Below are positions 1 through 5,734 of a stretch of 8,266 nt of DNA, one piece after another. The position numbers were made by a program, and so were the translations under genes. The stretch is taken from assembly GCA_900313765.1 (NCBI GenBank), contig OMSN01000102.1, positions 1 through 8,266 of the forward strand, read 5' to 3'. Below the pieces are notes generated by a model. The model did no database searches. It worked only from the letters and a program-made list of their open reading frames with translations, and had not been told where the DNA came from. Source of the DNA: an uncultured Eubacteriales bacterium (GTDB lineage: Bacteria > Bacillota > Clostridia > Lachnospirales > Lachnospiraceae). Each line of letters opens with the position of its first letter. Within the stretch, counting starts at the first letter, position 1.

Positions 1-1
1 G

Positions 2-400
2 AGACGTACGGCGTCAGGCTGTGACTTTAACAGGGTTAATCTCCTCATCGCCGTATTGTCAAAACGACTCGGAATAGATATGTCCGATGAGGATGCCTAT
101 GTCAATATCGCCGGCGGTATTCGGATGAATGAGCCGGCTATTGATCTTGGAATCGTGCTGGCCCTGGTCTCCAGTTACCGCAACAAAGCTGTTGATGAGA
201 AGACGATCGTCTTCGGAGAAGTCGGCCTTTCGGGCGAGGTGCGCGGTGTCACGATGCCGGAGCAGCGTGTTTTGGAGGCTAAAAAAATGGGCTATACGAC
301 ATGTGTTCTGCCGCAGGCATCGATGCGCTCGGTCAAGAATGTCACCGGTATCAAACTGATCGGTGTACGGCATATCGGAGAGGCGGTCGCACAGCTTTGA
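2..400 (+). CDS. radA: DNA repair protein RadA, C-terminal part (5' end lies outside the window)
   Basis: RadA (Sms) is a RecA-like ATPase that helps process recombination intermediates by promoting branch migration. Only the last 132 codons are present, and the frame is open through the left edge. The visible part is the C-terminal Lon-protease-like (ChlI-type) domain. It opens with an RRTASGCDFNR stretch that matches the conserved RRTA-G-D-NR segment of RadA. It then has DAYVNIAGGI, EPAIDLGIVLALVSS and FGEVGLSGEVRGV, all hallmark RadA segments, and ends with an EQR...EAKKMGY block. The Zn finger, Walker motifs and KNRFG motif would lie upstream of the window. The TTG at 56 opens an internal frame only and is not the gene start. 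The stop TGA (398-400) overlaps the TTG start of the next gene, which suggests co-transcription. Assignment is by recalled family motifs. Confidence 0.95.
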   Translation, partial: RRTASGCDFNRVNLLIAVLSKRLGIDMSDEDAYVNIAGGIRMNEPAIDLGIVLALVSSYRNKAVDEKTIVFGEVGLSGEVRGVTMPEQRVLEAKKMGYTTCVLPQASMRSVKNVTGIKLIGVRHIGEAVAQL

Positions 401-993
401 AGGAGAATCGTCCGATCACAACATATATGATCCTGATCGCCAACGTGGCGGTCTTCTTGTGGCTGTCCATGACCGGATCGACGAACGATACGGCCTTTAT
501 GGCCACACACGGGGCGATGCTGACGCAGGATGTGGTCGGCGGAAAATGGTATGAGCTGTTTACGTCGATGTTCCTTCATTTTGGATTCGAGCATCTGGCT
601 TATAATATGTTCAGTCTGCTCTTCCTGGGCGATATCGTGGAGTCCGTTATGGGACCGGTCCGTTATCTGATCATCTATATTGTTGGCGGAATCGGTGGAA
701 ATGTCATCTCCATGATGCTGGGAATGAGAACCGGCAGATATGCGGTTGCGGCGGGAGCTTCCGGAGCGATCTTCGCCTGCATGGGCGCATTTCTGTATTT
801 TGCTCTGTATAACCGAAGGAGTTTCGGGCGTCATAATATGCGCAGGCTTGGACTTATGATCGTGCTGATGATCATGCAGAGCCTGGTGGATACCGGTGTT
901 GACAATGCGGCGCATATCGGCGGACTTGCCGTGGGATTTCTCCTGGCACTGGTGCTGTATCGTCCGAAGAAGAGGATCGTACGTGCAATATAA
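397..993 (+). CDS. Rhomboid family intramembrane serine protease
   Basis: This is a six-helix-type rhomboid of 198 residues, the compact bacterial form, predicted to cleave transmembrane substrates within the cytoplasmic membrane. From a TTG start, the N-terminus LKENRPITTYMILIANVAVF matches the usual start of bacterial rhomboids, with helix 1 at about 9-24. The loop-1 region GKWYELFTSMFLHFGFEHLAYN (about 49-70) includes H66 and N70, which in the family help form the oxyanion hole. The GxSG motif GASG carries the catalytic serine S122 in helix 4. The partner histidine H173 lies in AHIGG in the last helix. Both catalytic residues are therefore present. The frame is open further upstream, but the TTG at 397 overlaps the radA stop and gives the expected N-terminus. 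GGAGAGG at 377-383 is a weak, distant SD. The ATG at 427 would cut into helix 1. The usual Arg of the W-R-x-x-T motif is replaced by Glu (WYELFT). The substrate is unknown. Confidence 0.9.
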   Translation: MKENRPITTYMILIANVAVFLWLSMTGSTNDTAFMATHGAMLTQDVVGGKWYELFTSMFLHFGFEHLAYNMFSLLFLGDIVESVMGPVRYLIIYIVGGIGGNVISMMLGMRTGRYAVAAGASGAIFACMGAFLYFALYNRRSFGRHNMRRLGLMIVLMIMQSLVDTGVDNAAHIGGLAVGFLLALVLYRPKKRIVRAI

Positions 994-1014
994 ATGTATA
1001 TCGATAAATGAACA

Positions 1015-1025
1015 TAAGGAGGTAA
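1015..1025 (+). promoter_or_regulatory. Strong Shine-Dalgarno site for the HIT gene
   Basis: The sequence AAGGAGGT at 1017-1024 is a near-perfect anti-SD match, placed 7 bases before the ATG at 1032. It fixes the start of the HIT-family gene and shows that this gene is translated independently of the upstream rhomboid gene. Confidence 0.7.
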
Positions 1026-1031
1026 CTGAAA

Positions 1032-1439
1032 ATGAAAGACAGTAACTGCATTTTCTGTAAGATCGCAAATGGGGAGATCCCGTCTGCCACACTCTATGAG
1101 GATGAACAGTTCCGTGTGATCCTTGATCTGAATCCGGCAGCAAAGGGACATGCCCTGGTCCTTCCCAAGGATCACTATGCGAATCTGTTTGAGATTCCGG
1201 AAGATGTCCTCGGACAAGCTGCAGGTGTGGCGAAGAAAGTCGGCACCAGGCTCTATGAGGGACTGCATGCGGACGGCTTCAATCTGGTTCAGAATAACGG
1301 AGAGACAGCCGGACAGACGGTATTCCATTTCCATATGCATCTGATCCCCAGATATGCGGATGATACAGTGACCATGGGCTGGAAGCCGGGTTCTCTCACG
1401 GATGAAGATAAGGCGCAGATTCTGGATCTGTTTGAGTGA
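1032..1439 (+). CDS. HIT family protein (HinT-like nucleotide phosphoramidate/dinucleoside hydrolase)
   Basis: HIT proteins are small homodimeric nucleotide hydrolases or transferases of the cytoplasm. HinT-type members hydrolyse AMP-phosphoramidates. The 135-residue length is typical. The start CIFCKIANGEIPS (6-18) is the classic HIT opening, and Cys6 and Cys9 with His48 and His99 could form the structural zinc site seen in some members. The segment NPAAKGHALVLPKDHYANLF (34-53) and the active-site triad HFHMHLIPR (99-107), with H99, H101 and H103, are both intact; H101 is the expected nucleophile. NLVQNNGETAGQTVFH (84-99) is the conserved strand leading into the triad. The start is supported by a strong SD. 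The gene lies 38 bases after the rhomboid gene and 24 bases before the oxidoreductase. The exact physiological substrate cannot be read from sequence. Confidence 0.96.
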   Translation: MKDSNCIFCKIANGEIPSATLYEDEQFRVILDLNPAAKGHALVLPKDHYANLFEIPEDVLGQAAGVAKKVGTRLYEGLHADGFNLVQNNGETAGQTVFHFHMHLIPRYADDTVTMGWKPGSLTDEDKAQILDLFE

Positions 1440-1463
1440 TTCCTGAAAGCAGATGGGTGATAT

Positions 1464-2513
1464 ATGAAGCTTGCAATAATCGGAACAGGTAAGATCGTGC
1501 ATGAGGCTCTCAGAGCCCTTACGGCTGTTGACAGCATCTGTGTGAAGGCGATCTATGCAAGGCCGCACAGCCAGCATACCGGTGAGGAACTGGCCGCGCA
1601 GTATGGGATCGACCAGGTCTATACAGACTATGACCAGCTGCTTGAACAGGCGGATGTGGACGCAGTCTATATTGGACTGATCAACAGCGCTCATTTTGCA
1701 TATACAAAAGCAGCGCTGCTTGCCGGAAAACATGTGATTCTGGAGAAACCGCTGACGTCAACGGTGCAGGAGGCACAGGAGCTTGCCCGGATCTCGGAGC
1801 AGACCGGCTGCTATGTGCTGGAAGCGATCACAAACACGCACAATAAAGTCTTCGGTCTCATGAAGGAAGAACTGGAGAATCTCGGACCGGTGCGGATTGC
1901 GCAGTTCACATTTTCCCAGTATTCGAGCAAGTATACGGATTATCTGAACGGGAAGATCGCGCCGACCTTTGACCCGCAGCTGTCCGGAGGCGCGCTCTAT
2001 GACATGAACCTCTACAACATCTATCTGGCGACGGGCCTGTTCGGCGCGCCGGAGGATGTGATGTATTATCCGAATATTGGCTATAACGGGGTCGATACTT
2101 CGGGGATCGTGATCCTGTCCTATCCGCAGTTCCAGGTGATGTGTATCGGCACCAAGGATACCGACGGACCCAACGCCGCTGTGATCCAGGGTGAGAGCGG
2201 ATGGATGCGGATGAACGGCAAGCCGAATGTGGACAATGATCTGGAGGTGGCAGTCGTCAGAAGCAGTGCCCAAGCCGCAGGCCAGACGCAGCTGAGTGCC
2301 TCGGGAAGCGTGGACCGCTCCTTTACAAGGAGGAGCTATAAGGCACAGCCGGTCCATCACCGCATGTGTGCCGAGTTTGTGGACTTTGCAGCGATCATCG
2401 ACGGGAAGGATGCGCAGCAGGCCTCGAAACTTCTGGAACATAGCCTGATCGTCATGGATGTCCTGGAGAAGGCGAGATTCTCTGCAGGCATCCGTTTCGG
2501 ATGTGACGGATAA
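1464..2513 (+). CDS. Gfo/Idh/MocA family NAD(P)-dependent oxidoreductase
   Basis: This 349-residue cytoplasmic protein has the two-domain fold of sugar and cyclitol dehydrogenases. The N-terminal Rossmann domain starts MKLAIIGTGKIVHEAL, giving a GxGxxV dinucleotide motif (7-12) where most members have GxGxxG or GxGxxA. The segment DVDAVYIGLINSAHFAYTKAAL (65-86) and the EKPLTST motif (E94-K95-P96) are family hallmarks; the EKP lysine is normally catalytic. The C-terminal substrate domain has GGALYDMNLYNI (175-186), equivalent to the usual GG-x-x-x-D-x-G-x-Y block, with Asn182 in place of Gly. This variant resembles a Firmicutes subgroup of unknown substrate. The RBS is weak (GGGTGAT just before the ATG at 1464), so expression may rely on coupling to upstream genes. 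No substrate-linked gene lies next to it: radA, rhomboid and HIT are upstream, and a riboswitch-controlled unit begins 17 bases downstream. I do not assign a substrate. Confidence 0.9.
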   Translation: MKLAIIGTGKIVHEALRALTAVDSICVKAIYARPHSQHTGEELAAQYGIDQVYTDYDQLLEQADVDAVYIGLINSAHFAYTKAALLAGKHVILEKPLTSTVQEAQELARISEQTGCYVLEAITNTHNKVFGLMKEELENLGPVRIAQFTFSQYSSKYTDYLNGKIAPTFDPQLSGGALYDMNLYNIYLATGLFGAPEDVMYYPNIGYNGVDTSGIVILSYPQFQVMCIGTKDTDGPNAAVIQGESGWMRMNGKPNVDNDLEVAVVRSSAQAAGQTQLSASGSVDRSFTRRSYKAQPVHHRMCAEFVDFAAIIDGKDAQQASKLLEHSLIVMDVLEKARFSAGIRFGCDG

Positions 2514-2529
2514 TGTCCTGATACCCGGC

Positions 2530-2558
2530 TTGACACGGGAGATGGTTCTGTTTATTAT
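2530..2558 (+). promoter_or_regulatory. SigmaA-type promoter of the thiamine transport unit
   Basis: A perfect -35 box TTGACA (2530-2535) is followed by a 17-base spacer and a -10 box TATTAT (2553-2558), one mismatch from TATAAT. The predicted transcription start is near 2565, right where the TPP riboswitch begins. The fit of promoter and riboswitch supports both calls. Confidence 0.8.
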
Positions 2559-2565
2559 TCTTACA

Positions 2566-2656
2566 TAAGTGCTAGGGGAGCGAAAGCTGAGAGAGTAACC
2601 TTTGTTACTGACCCTCATTACCTGATCCGGATCATACCGGCGTAGGGAAGCGATCA
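2566..2656 (+). promoter_or_regulatory. TPP riboswitch (THI element)
   Basis: This is an aptamer that binds thiamine pyrophosphate and controls the genes downstream. The conserved core is easy to see. AGGGGAGC (2574-2581) leads into the invariant CTGAGA (2587-2592). A variable hairpin has the 6-bp stem AGTAAC/GTTACT (2594-2599 with 2604-2609). GACCCT (2610-2615) follows. The pyrophosphate-sensing arm CCTGATCCGGATCATACCGG (2621-2640) and GTAGGGAAGC (2642-2651) close the element. A short P1 can form between GCT (2571-2573) and AGC (2649-2651). It lies just after a strong promoter and just before an intrinsic terminator and a thiamine-binding protein gene, the classic arrangement in Gram-positive bacteria. 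Confidence 0.95.
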
Positions 2657-2678
2657 AAAGCATATTTTGATAAGCTTT
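2647..2678 (+). promoter_or_regulatory. Candidate antiterminator stem of the riboswitch expression platform
   Basis: GAAGC (2647-2651), which is the 3' strand of P1, can pair with GCTTT (2674-2678). This encloses a 7-bp hairpin ATCAAAA/TTTTGAT (2653-2659 with 2665-2671) with a 5-base loop. Pairing could extend from AGG (2644-2646) to CCT (2683-2685) across a bulge, which would take the base of the terminator stem. The pairings are visible in the sequence; their role as an antiterminator in the TPP-free state is inferred. Confidence 0.55.
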
Positions 2679-2682
2679 GATT

Positions 2683-2709
2683 CCTCTTGCATGCGCAGGA
2701 GGTTTTTTT
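2683..2709 (+). terminator. Intrinsic terminator controlled by the TPP riboswitch
   Basis: The 8-bp stem CCTCTTGC (2683-2690) / GCAGGAGG (2695-2702) has a 4-base loop ATGC and one G-U pair, followed at once by seven T residues (2703-2709). It sits between the riboswitch and the first gene, 33 bases before the ATG at 2742. Termination here would block the whole transport unit when TPP is abundant. Confidence 0.9.
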
Positions 2710-2741
2710 ATGCAGTTTTTAATGCAGAAAGGAGAATTCTC

Positions 2742-3038
2742 ATGGAAGCAAGTGTAGCTATTCAGACCCTTCCGGGCGTACAGGACGAGGATGAACTGTG
2801 CAGGATCGTTGACGAGGTGATCGCGTATATCAAGAGCACCGGTTACAACTATTATGTAGGTCCGTTTGAGACTACGATCGAGGGTCCGTACGATGAGCTG
2901 ATGGATATCGTCAAGGAATGCCAGCATATCGCCATCAAGGCCGGCGCTCCGTCGGTGGCGGCTTATGTCAAGGTAAGTTATAAACCGGAAGGTGAGGTTC
3001 TCTCAATTGAAAGAAAGATCGGAAAATATCACCAGTAA
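2742..3038 (+). CDS. Thiamine-binding protein of the YkoF/MTH1187 (DUF77) family
   Basis: This 98-residue cytoplasmic protein belongs to the Thiamine_BP (DUF77) family, whose members form ferredoxin-like dimers or tetramers and include B. subtilis YkoF, which binds thiamine or HMP. The start MEASVAIQTLPGV and the core YYVGPFETTIEGPYDELMDIV (37-57) are characteristic. The C-terminal block AGAPSVAAYVKVSYKP (67-82) is also typical. It is a single domain, whereas YkoF has two. I chose the ATG at 2742 because AAAGGAG (2728-2734) lies 7 bases upstream. The frame extends further upstream, but that part runs through the riboswitch terminator. The gene is first in the riboswitch-controlled unit, and its end overlaps the permease start by about 32 bases, which points to translational coupling. 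Its exact role beside an ABC importer, whether cytosolic ligand buffer or regulator, is not established. Confidence 0.93.
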   Translation: MEASVAIQTLPGVQDEDELCRIVDEVIAYIKSTGYNYYVGPFETTIEGPYDELMDIVKECQHIAIKAGAPSVAAYVKVSYKPEGEVLSIERKIGKYHQ

Positions 3039-3792
3039 GATACCGGCGGTGCTGGCCCTGGCGCTGATCCTGCTCTTCTGGTGGGCGATCTGCGCATCCG
3101 GAATGGTGCCCTCTTACATGCTGCCTTCACCGGTAGATGTGGTCAGGGCGTTTATCGGAGACTTCCCGAACCTGATGTATCATGCGAAGACCTCCCTGCA
3201 GGAGGCAGCCTATGGCCTTGTGATCGGGATCGGACTTGCCTTTGTGATCGCAACGGTGATGGACCGTTTCATGTGGCTGGATCAGGCGCTGTCGCCGATC
3301 CTGGTCATCACTCAGACGATCCCGACGATCGCCATTGCCCCTCTGCTGGTGCTGTGGATGGGGTTTGGGATGGCGCCGAAGATCACACTGGTGGTCATCA
3401 CGACATTCTTCCCGATCGCAGTCGGACTGCTGGAAGGATACAGGTCGGTTGATCCGGATGAGATCAGTCTGATGAGAGCAATGGGAGCCGGGAGGTATCA
3501 GATCTTCCGGTATGTAAAGTTCCCGTCTGCCCTCCCGCACTTCTTCTCGGGACTGAAGATCTCCGCTTCCTATGCTGTGGTCGGAGCGGTCATCTCCGAA
3601 TGGCTGGGCGGATTCGAAGGTCTTGGCGTATATATGACGAGGGTCAAGAAGGCATATGCATTTGACCGGATGTTTGCCGTGATCATTTTAATCGTAATCA
3701 TAAGTCTGCTTCTGATGGCTCTGGTGGACCTGATCCGGACCGTCTCGATGCCGTGGACCGGCGTCAAGGCAGAACAGAAAAAAGAGGGGTAA
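3007..3792 (+). CDS. thiX: ABC transporter permease, ThiX type (thiamine or pyrimidine-precursor import)
   Basis: This integral membrane subunit of 261 residues belongs to the binding-protein-dependent (BPD_transp_1) permease family. Hydrophobic segments lie at about 11-32, 64-84, 97-120, 124-143, 183-200 and 222-245. The cytoplasmic EAA-like loop, which docks on the ATPase, is at about 151-177: EISLMRAMGAGRYQIFRYV followed by FPSALP. QTIPTIAIAPLLVLWMGFG (103-121) is typical of the nitrate/taurine/HMP branch of permeases. I prefer the TTG at 3007: AAGGTGAGG (2988-2996) lies about 10 bases upstream. A GTG at 2992 is in frame but has no usable SD spacing. The gene overlaps the 3' end of the thiamine-binding protein gene and ends 6 bases before the binding-protein gene. 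ThiX is assigned from the neighbouring THI5-type binding protein and the TPP riboswitch; the permease alone would not reveal the substrate. Confidence 0.88.
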   Translation: MKERSENITSKIPAVLALALILLFWWAICASGMVPSYMLPSPVDVVRAFIGDFPNLMYHAKTSLQEAAYGLVIGIGLAFVIATVMDRFMWLDQALSPILVITQTIPTIAIAPLLVLWMGFGMAPKITLVVITTFFPIAVGLLEGYRSVDPDEISLMRAMGAGRYQIFRYVKFPSALPHFFSGLKISASYAVVGAVISEWLGGFEGLGVYMTRVKKAYAFDRMFAVIILIVIISLLLMALVDLIRTVSMPWTGVKAEQKKEG

Positions 3793-3798
3793 TGAATT

Positions 3799-4806
3799 AT
3801 GAACAGAAAACCAATTATAGCAGCAGTCATCTCTCTCGGCCTTGCAGTATCTGCCGTGGTTCCTGCCTGTGCAGATGAGACAGAAGCGAAGGAACTGAAG
3901 CCGATCACTTTCTGCCTTGACTGGACGCCCAATACCAATCATACGGGCGTTTATGCGGCTCAGGCACTTGGCTATTATGAAGAAGCCGGACTGGACGTCT
4001 CCATTGTACAGCCGCCGGAGAATGGCGCGGTTCTGATGTGCGCGGCGGGCCAGGCTGAATTCGCTGTGGATGCACAGGATACGATGGCAGCTTCCCTGGA
4101 TCTGGACGAGCCGCTGGGAGTGACCGCGGTGGCGGCGATGCTCCAGCACAACACATCCGGGATCCTTTCCAGAGCCGGTGACGGGATCACTTCTGCGAAG
4201 GGACTGGCCGGAAAGACTTATTCCACATGGGAATCTCCGATCGAGATGGCAATGATCGGATACTGCATGGAACAGGAAGGCGCTTCTTTTGATGACCTGA
4301 CACTGATCCCCAATGATATCACGGATGAGCCGGCTGCACTGGCTGCCCATCAGACGGACGCAGTCTGGGTCTTCTACGGCTGGAGCGGTGTGAATGCCGA
4401 GATCGAAGGCGTTGACTGTGATTACTGGAACTTCAGTGATATCGCACCGGAACTGGACTATTACACACCTGTCCTTCTTGCGAACAACGAATTCCTGGAG
4501 AAGGATCCGGAGACAGCGAAGGCTTTCCTAGATGCGACCCGCAGAGGATATGAGTATGCGGTGGAGAACCCGAAGGAAGCTGCAGACATGCTGATCGAGG
4601 GAGATTCCACCGGCTCGCTGAAGGGGTCTGAGGAACTGGTCTATGCCAGCCAGGAGTGGCTGTCTGCCAAGTATATCGATGATGCCGAGAAGTGGGGTGT
4701 ATTTGATCCGGAGCGCTGGGATGCGTTTTATGGCTGGCTGTATGAAAATAAGCTGACCGAGCATGATCTTCGCACGATGGGATACAGCAACGATTACCTG
4801 AGCTGA
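3799..4806 (+). CDS. thiY: ABC transporter substrate-binding protein, ThiY (THI5/NMT1 family)
   Basis: This 335-residue extracytoplasmic binding protein belongs to the NMT1/THI5-like family (PF09084). ThiY members bind HMP-related pyrimidines such as formylaminopyrimidine. The N-terminus MNRKPIIAAVISLGLAVSAVVPACADE is a signal peptide. The segment ITFCLDWTPNTNHTGVYAAQ (36-55) is the family signature, followed by AQALGYYEEAGLDVSIVQPP (54-73), GQAEFAVDAQD (84-94) and TSAKGLAGKTYSTW (131-144). The C-terminal half has the TDAVWVFYGWSGVN block (186-199). ATG 3799 has AGAGGGG 9 bases upstream. Anchoring is ambiguous: V-P-A-C24 has Pro at -2, which is poor for a lipobox, while A-C-A before Asp26 could be a signal peptidase I site. 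The gene sits between permease and ATPase genes under a TPP riboswitch. Whether the ligand is thiamine, HMP or formylaminopyrimidine cannot be decided from sequence. Confidence 0.92.
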   Translation: MNRKPIIAAVISLGLAVSAVVPACADETEAKELKPITFCLDWTPNTNHTGVYAAQALGYYEEAGLDVSIVQPPENGAVLMCAAGQAEFAVDAQDTMAASLDLDEPLGVTAVAAMLQHNTSGILSRAGDGITSAKGLAGKTYSTWESPIEMAMIGYCMEQEGASFDDLTLIPNDITDEPAALAAHQTDAVWVFYGWSGVNAEIEGVDCDYWNFSDIAPELDYYTPVLLANNEFLEKDPETAKAFLDATRRGYEYAVENPKEAADMLIEGDSTGSLKGSEELVYASQEWLSAKYIDDAEKWGVFDPERWDAFYGWLYENKLTEHDLRTMGYSNDYLS

Positions 4807-4841
4807 AGATTACAGACGGGAACAGGATTGCCGGAGGGTAT

Positions 4842-5585
4842 ATGGAGGCACTGAGCACACAACATATCACCAGATCATTTTCAGGAAGAGTGATCATACA
4901 GGATATCTCGATCCGTCTTATGGAAAACGAACTGGTCTCTCTTCTGGGTGTGAGCGGATCGGGCAAGACCACGCTGTTTAACGTGATCTCCGGGATCCTT
5001 CAGCCCGACAGCGGCAAGGTGCTTCTTCACGGGGAGGATGTGACCGGTAAGCCCGGACAGATCAGTTATATGCTTCAGAAGGATCTTCTGCTGGAGCATA
5101 TGAAGGTGATCGACAACGTATCCCTTCCCCTGAGACTGAAGGGGGTCAGCAAAAAAGAAGCGCGCGCGCAGGCGGATCCATTGTTTGAGGAATTCGGCCT
5201 GGACGGGACGCAGGAACTCTACCCGGCTGCCATGTCGGGCGGCATGCGGCAGAGGGCAGCGCTGCTGCGGACCTATCTCGGATCCCAGGGCGTGGCGCTT
5301 CTGGATGAACCGTTCAGTGCGCTGGATACCATCACGAAAGGCCAGATCCACACCTGGTATCTGGATATCATGGAGAAGATCAACCTGTCGACGATCTTTA
5401 TCACGCATGACATCGATGAGGCGATCCTGCTGTCGAACCGGATCTATATCATGACCGGGTCCCCGGGACAGATCAAAGATGAGATCGTCATAGACCGTCC
5501 GAGGAATGACCGCAGGGAATTCAACCTCACGCAGGAATTCCTGACATGCAAAAAGAATGTGCTGCGGGCACTGGAAAGCCGGTAA
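4842..5585 (+). CDS. thiZ: ABC transporter ATP-binding protein, ThiZ type
   Basis: This is the cytoplasmic ATPase (247 residues) that powers the ThiXYZ-type importer. All nucleotide-binding motifs are present in order: Walker A GVSGSGKT (36-43), Q-loop glutamine Q79 in MLQKDLL, signature MSGGMRQR (131-138), Walker B VALLDEPFSALD (151-162) with the catalytic E156, and switch histidine H189 in FITHDIDEA. The length and the tail are usual for the nitrate/taurine/HMP subfamily. The signature has MSGGM rather than LSGGQ, a variant also common in that subfamily. ATG 4842 follows GGAGGG with a short gap of about 4 bases. It is the last gene of the riboswitch unit, 35 bases after the binding-protein gene. 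No clear intrinsic terminator follows it before the next promoter. Confidence 0.93.
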   Translation: MEALSTQHITRSFSGRVIIQDISIRLMENELVSLLGVSGSGKTTLFNVISGILQPDSGKVLLHGEDVTGKPGQISYMLQKDLLLEHMKVIDNVSLPLRLKGVSKKEARAQADPLFEEFGLDGTQELYPAAMSGGMRQRAALLRTYLGSQGVALLDEPFSALDTITKGQIHTWYLDIMEKINLSTIFITHDIDEAILLSNRIYIMTGSPGQIKDEIVIDRPRNDRREFNLTQEFLTCKKNVLRALESR

Positions 5586-5650
5586 AGGACAGACTGTATA
5601 AAAAAACGGCCATCATATCTGTCTACGGCTATCATAATGACTCTGCCTCA

Positions 5651-5680
5651 TTGACACTGATTGTTGAATAGTGCTAAAAT
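5651..5680 (+). promoter_or_regulatory. SigmaA-type promoter of the sugar importer unit
   Basis: A perfect -35 TTGACA (5651-5656) is separated by 18 bases from -10 TAAAAT (5675-5680). A TGC triplet just before the -10 box makes an extended -10 (TGnTAAAAT). The predicted start is near 5687, leaving a leader of about 48 bases before the ATG at 5735. The ribosome site AAGGAGGAGA (5721-5730) is strong. Confidence 0.75.
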
Positions 5681-5713
5681 TATTCCATCTTTTACAGCAA
5701 ACCTGTTCAACAG
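5661..5713 (+). promoter_or_regulatory. Pair of operator-like palindromes around the sugar-importer promoter
   Basis: CTGTTCAACAG (5703-5713) is a perfect 11-base palindrome just downstream of the predicted start. TTGTTGAATAG (5661-5671), a related copy with two palindrome mismatches, lies in the spacer between the -35 and -10 boxes. Their centres are 42 bp apart, about four helical turns, so they would face the same side of the DNA. This placement suits a repressor that blocks RNA polymerase. The regulator gene is not in the window, and the motif is not the usual LacI/MalR or CcpA sequence. Function is inferred. Confidence 0.4.
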
Positions 5714-5734
5714 TCACAACAAGGAGGAGACGCC

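Noticed and set aside
292..1733. Two long overlapping minus-strand frames (292-1143 and 831-1733)
   Set aside because: Both are opposite radA, rhomboid, HIT and oxidoreductase coding sequence with intact family motifs. Their products show no domain and look like codon-bias artefacts.
2667..2741. N-terminal extension of the thiamine-binding protein from TTG 2667
   Set aside because: It would translate through the riboswitch terminator and its T-run, has no SD, and adds residues absent from the family. ATG 2742 has a well-spaced SD.
1758..2927. Long open frame on the minus strand (389 codons)
   Set aside because: It lies opposite the clearly identified oxidoreductase, the riboswitch and the start of the thiamine-binding protein gene. 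Its translation is rich in His, Arg and Ile with no recognisable domain and no SD.
5588..5623. Terminator after the ThiZ-type gene (GACAGA/TCTGTC pairing)
   Set aside because: The stem is only about 6 bp, the loop is over 20 bases, and no T-tract follows on the + strand.
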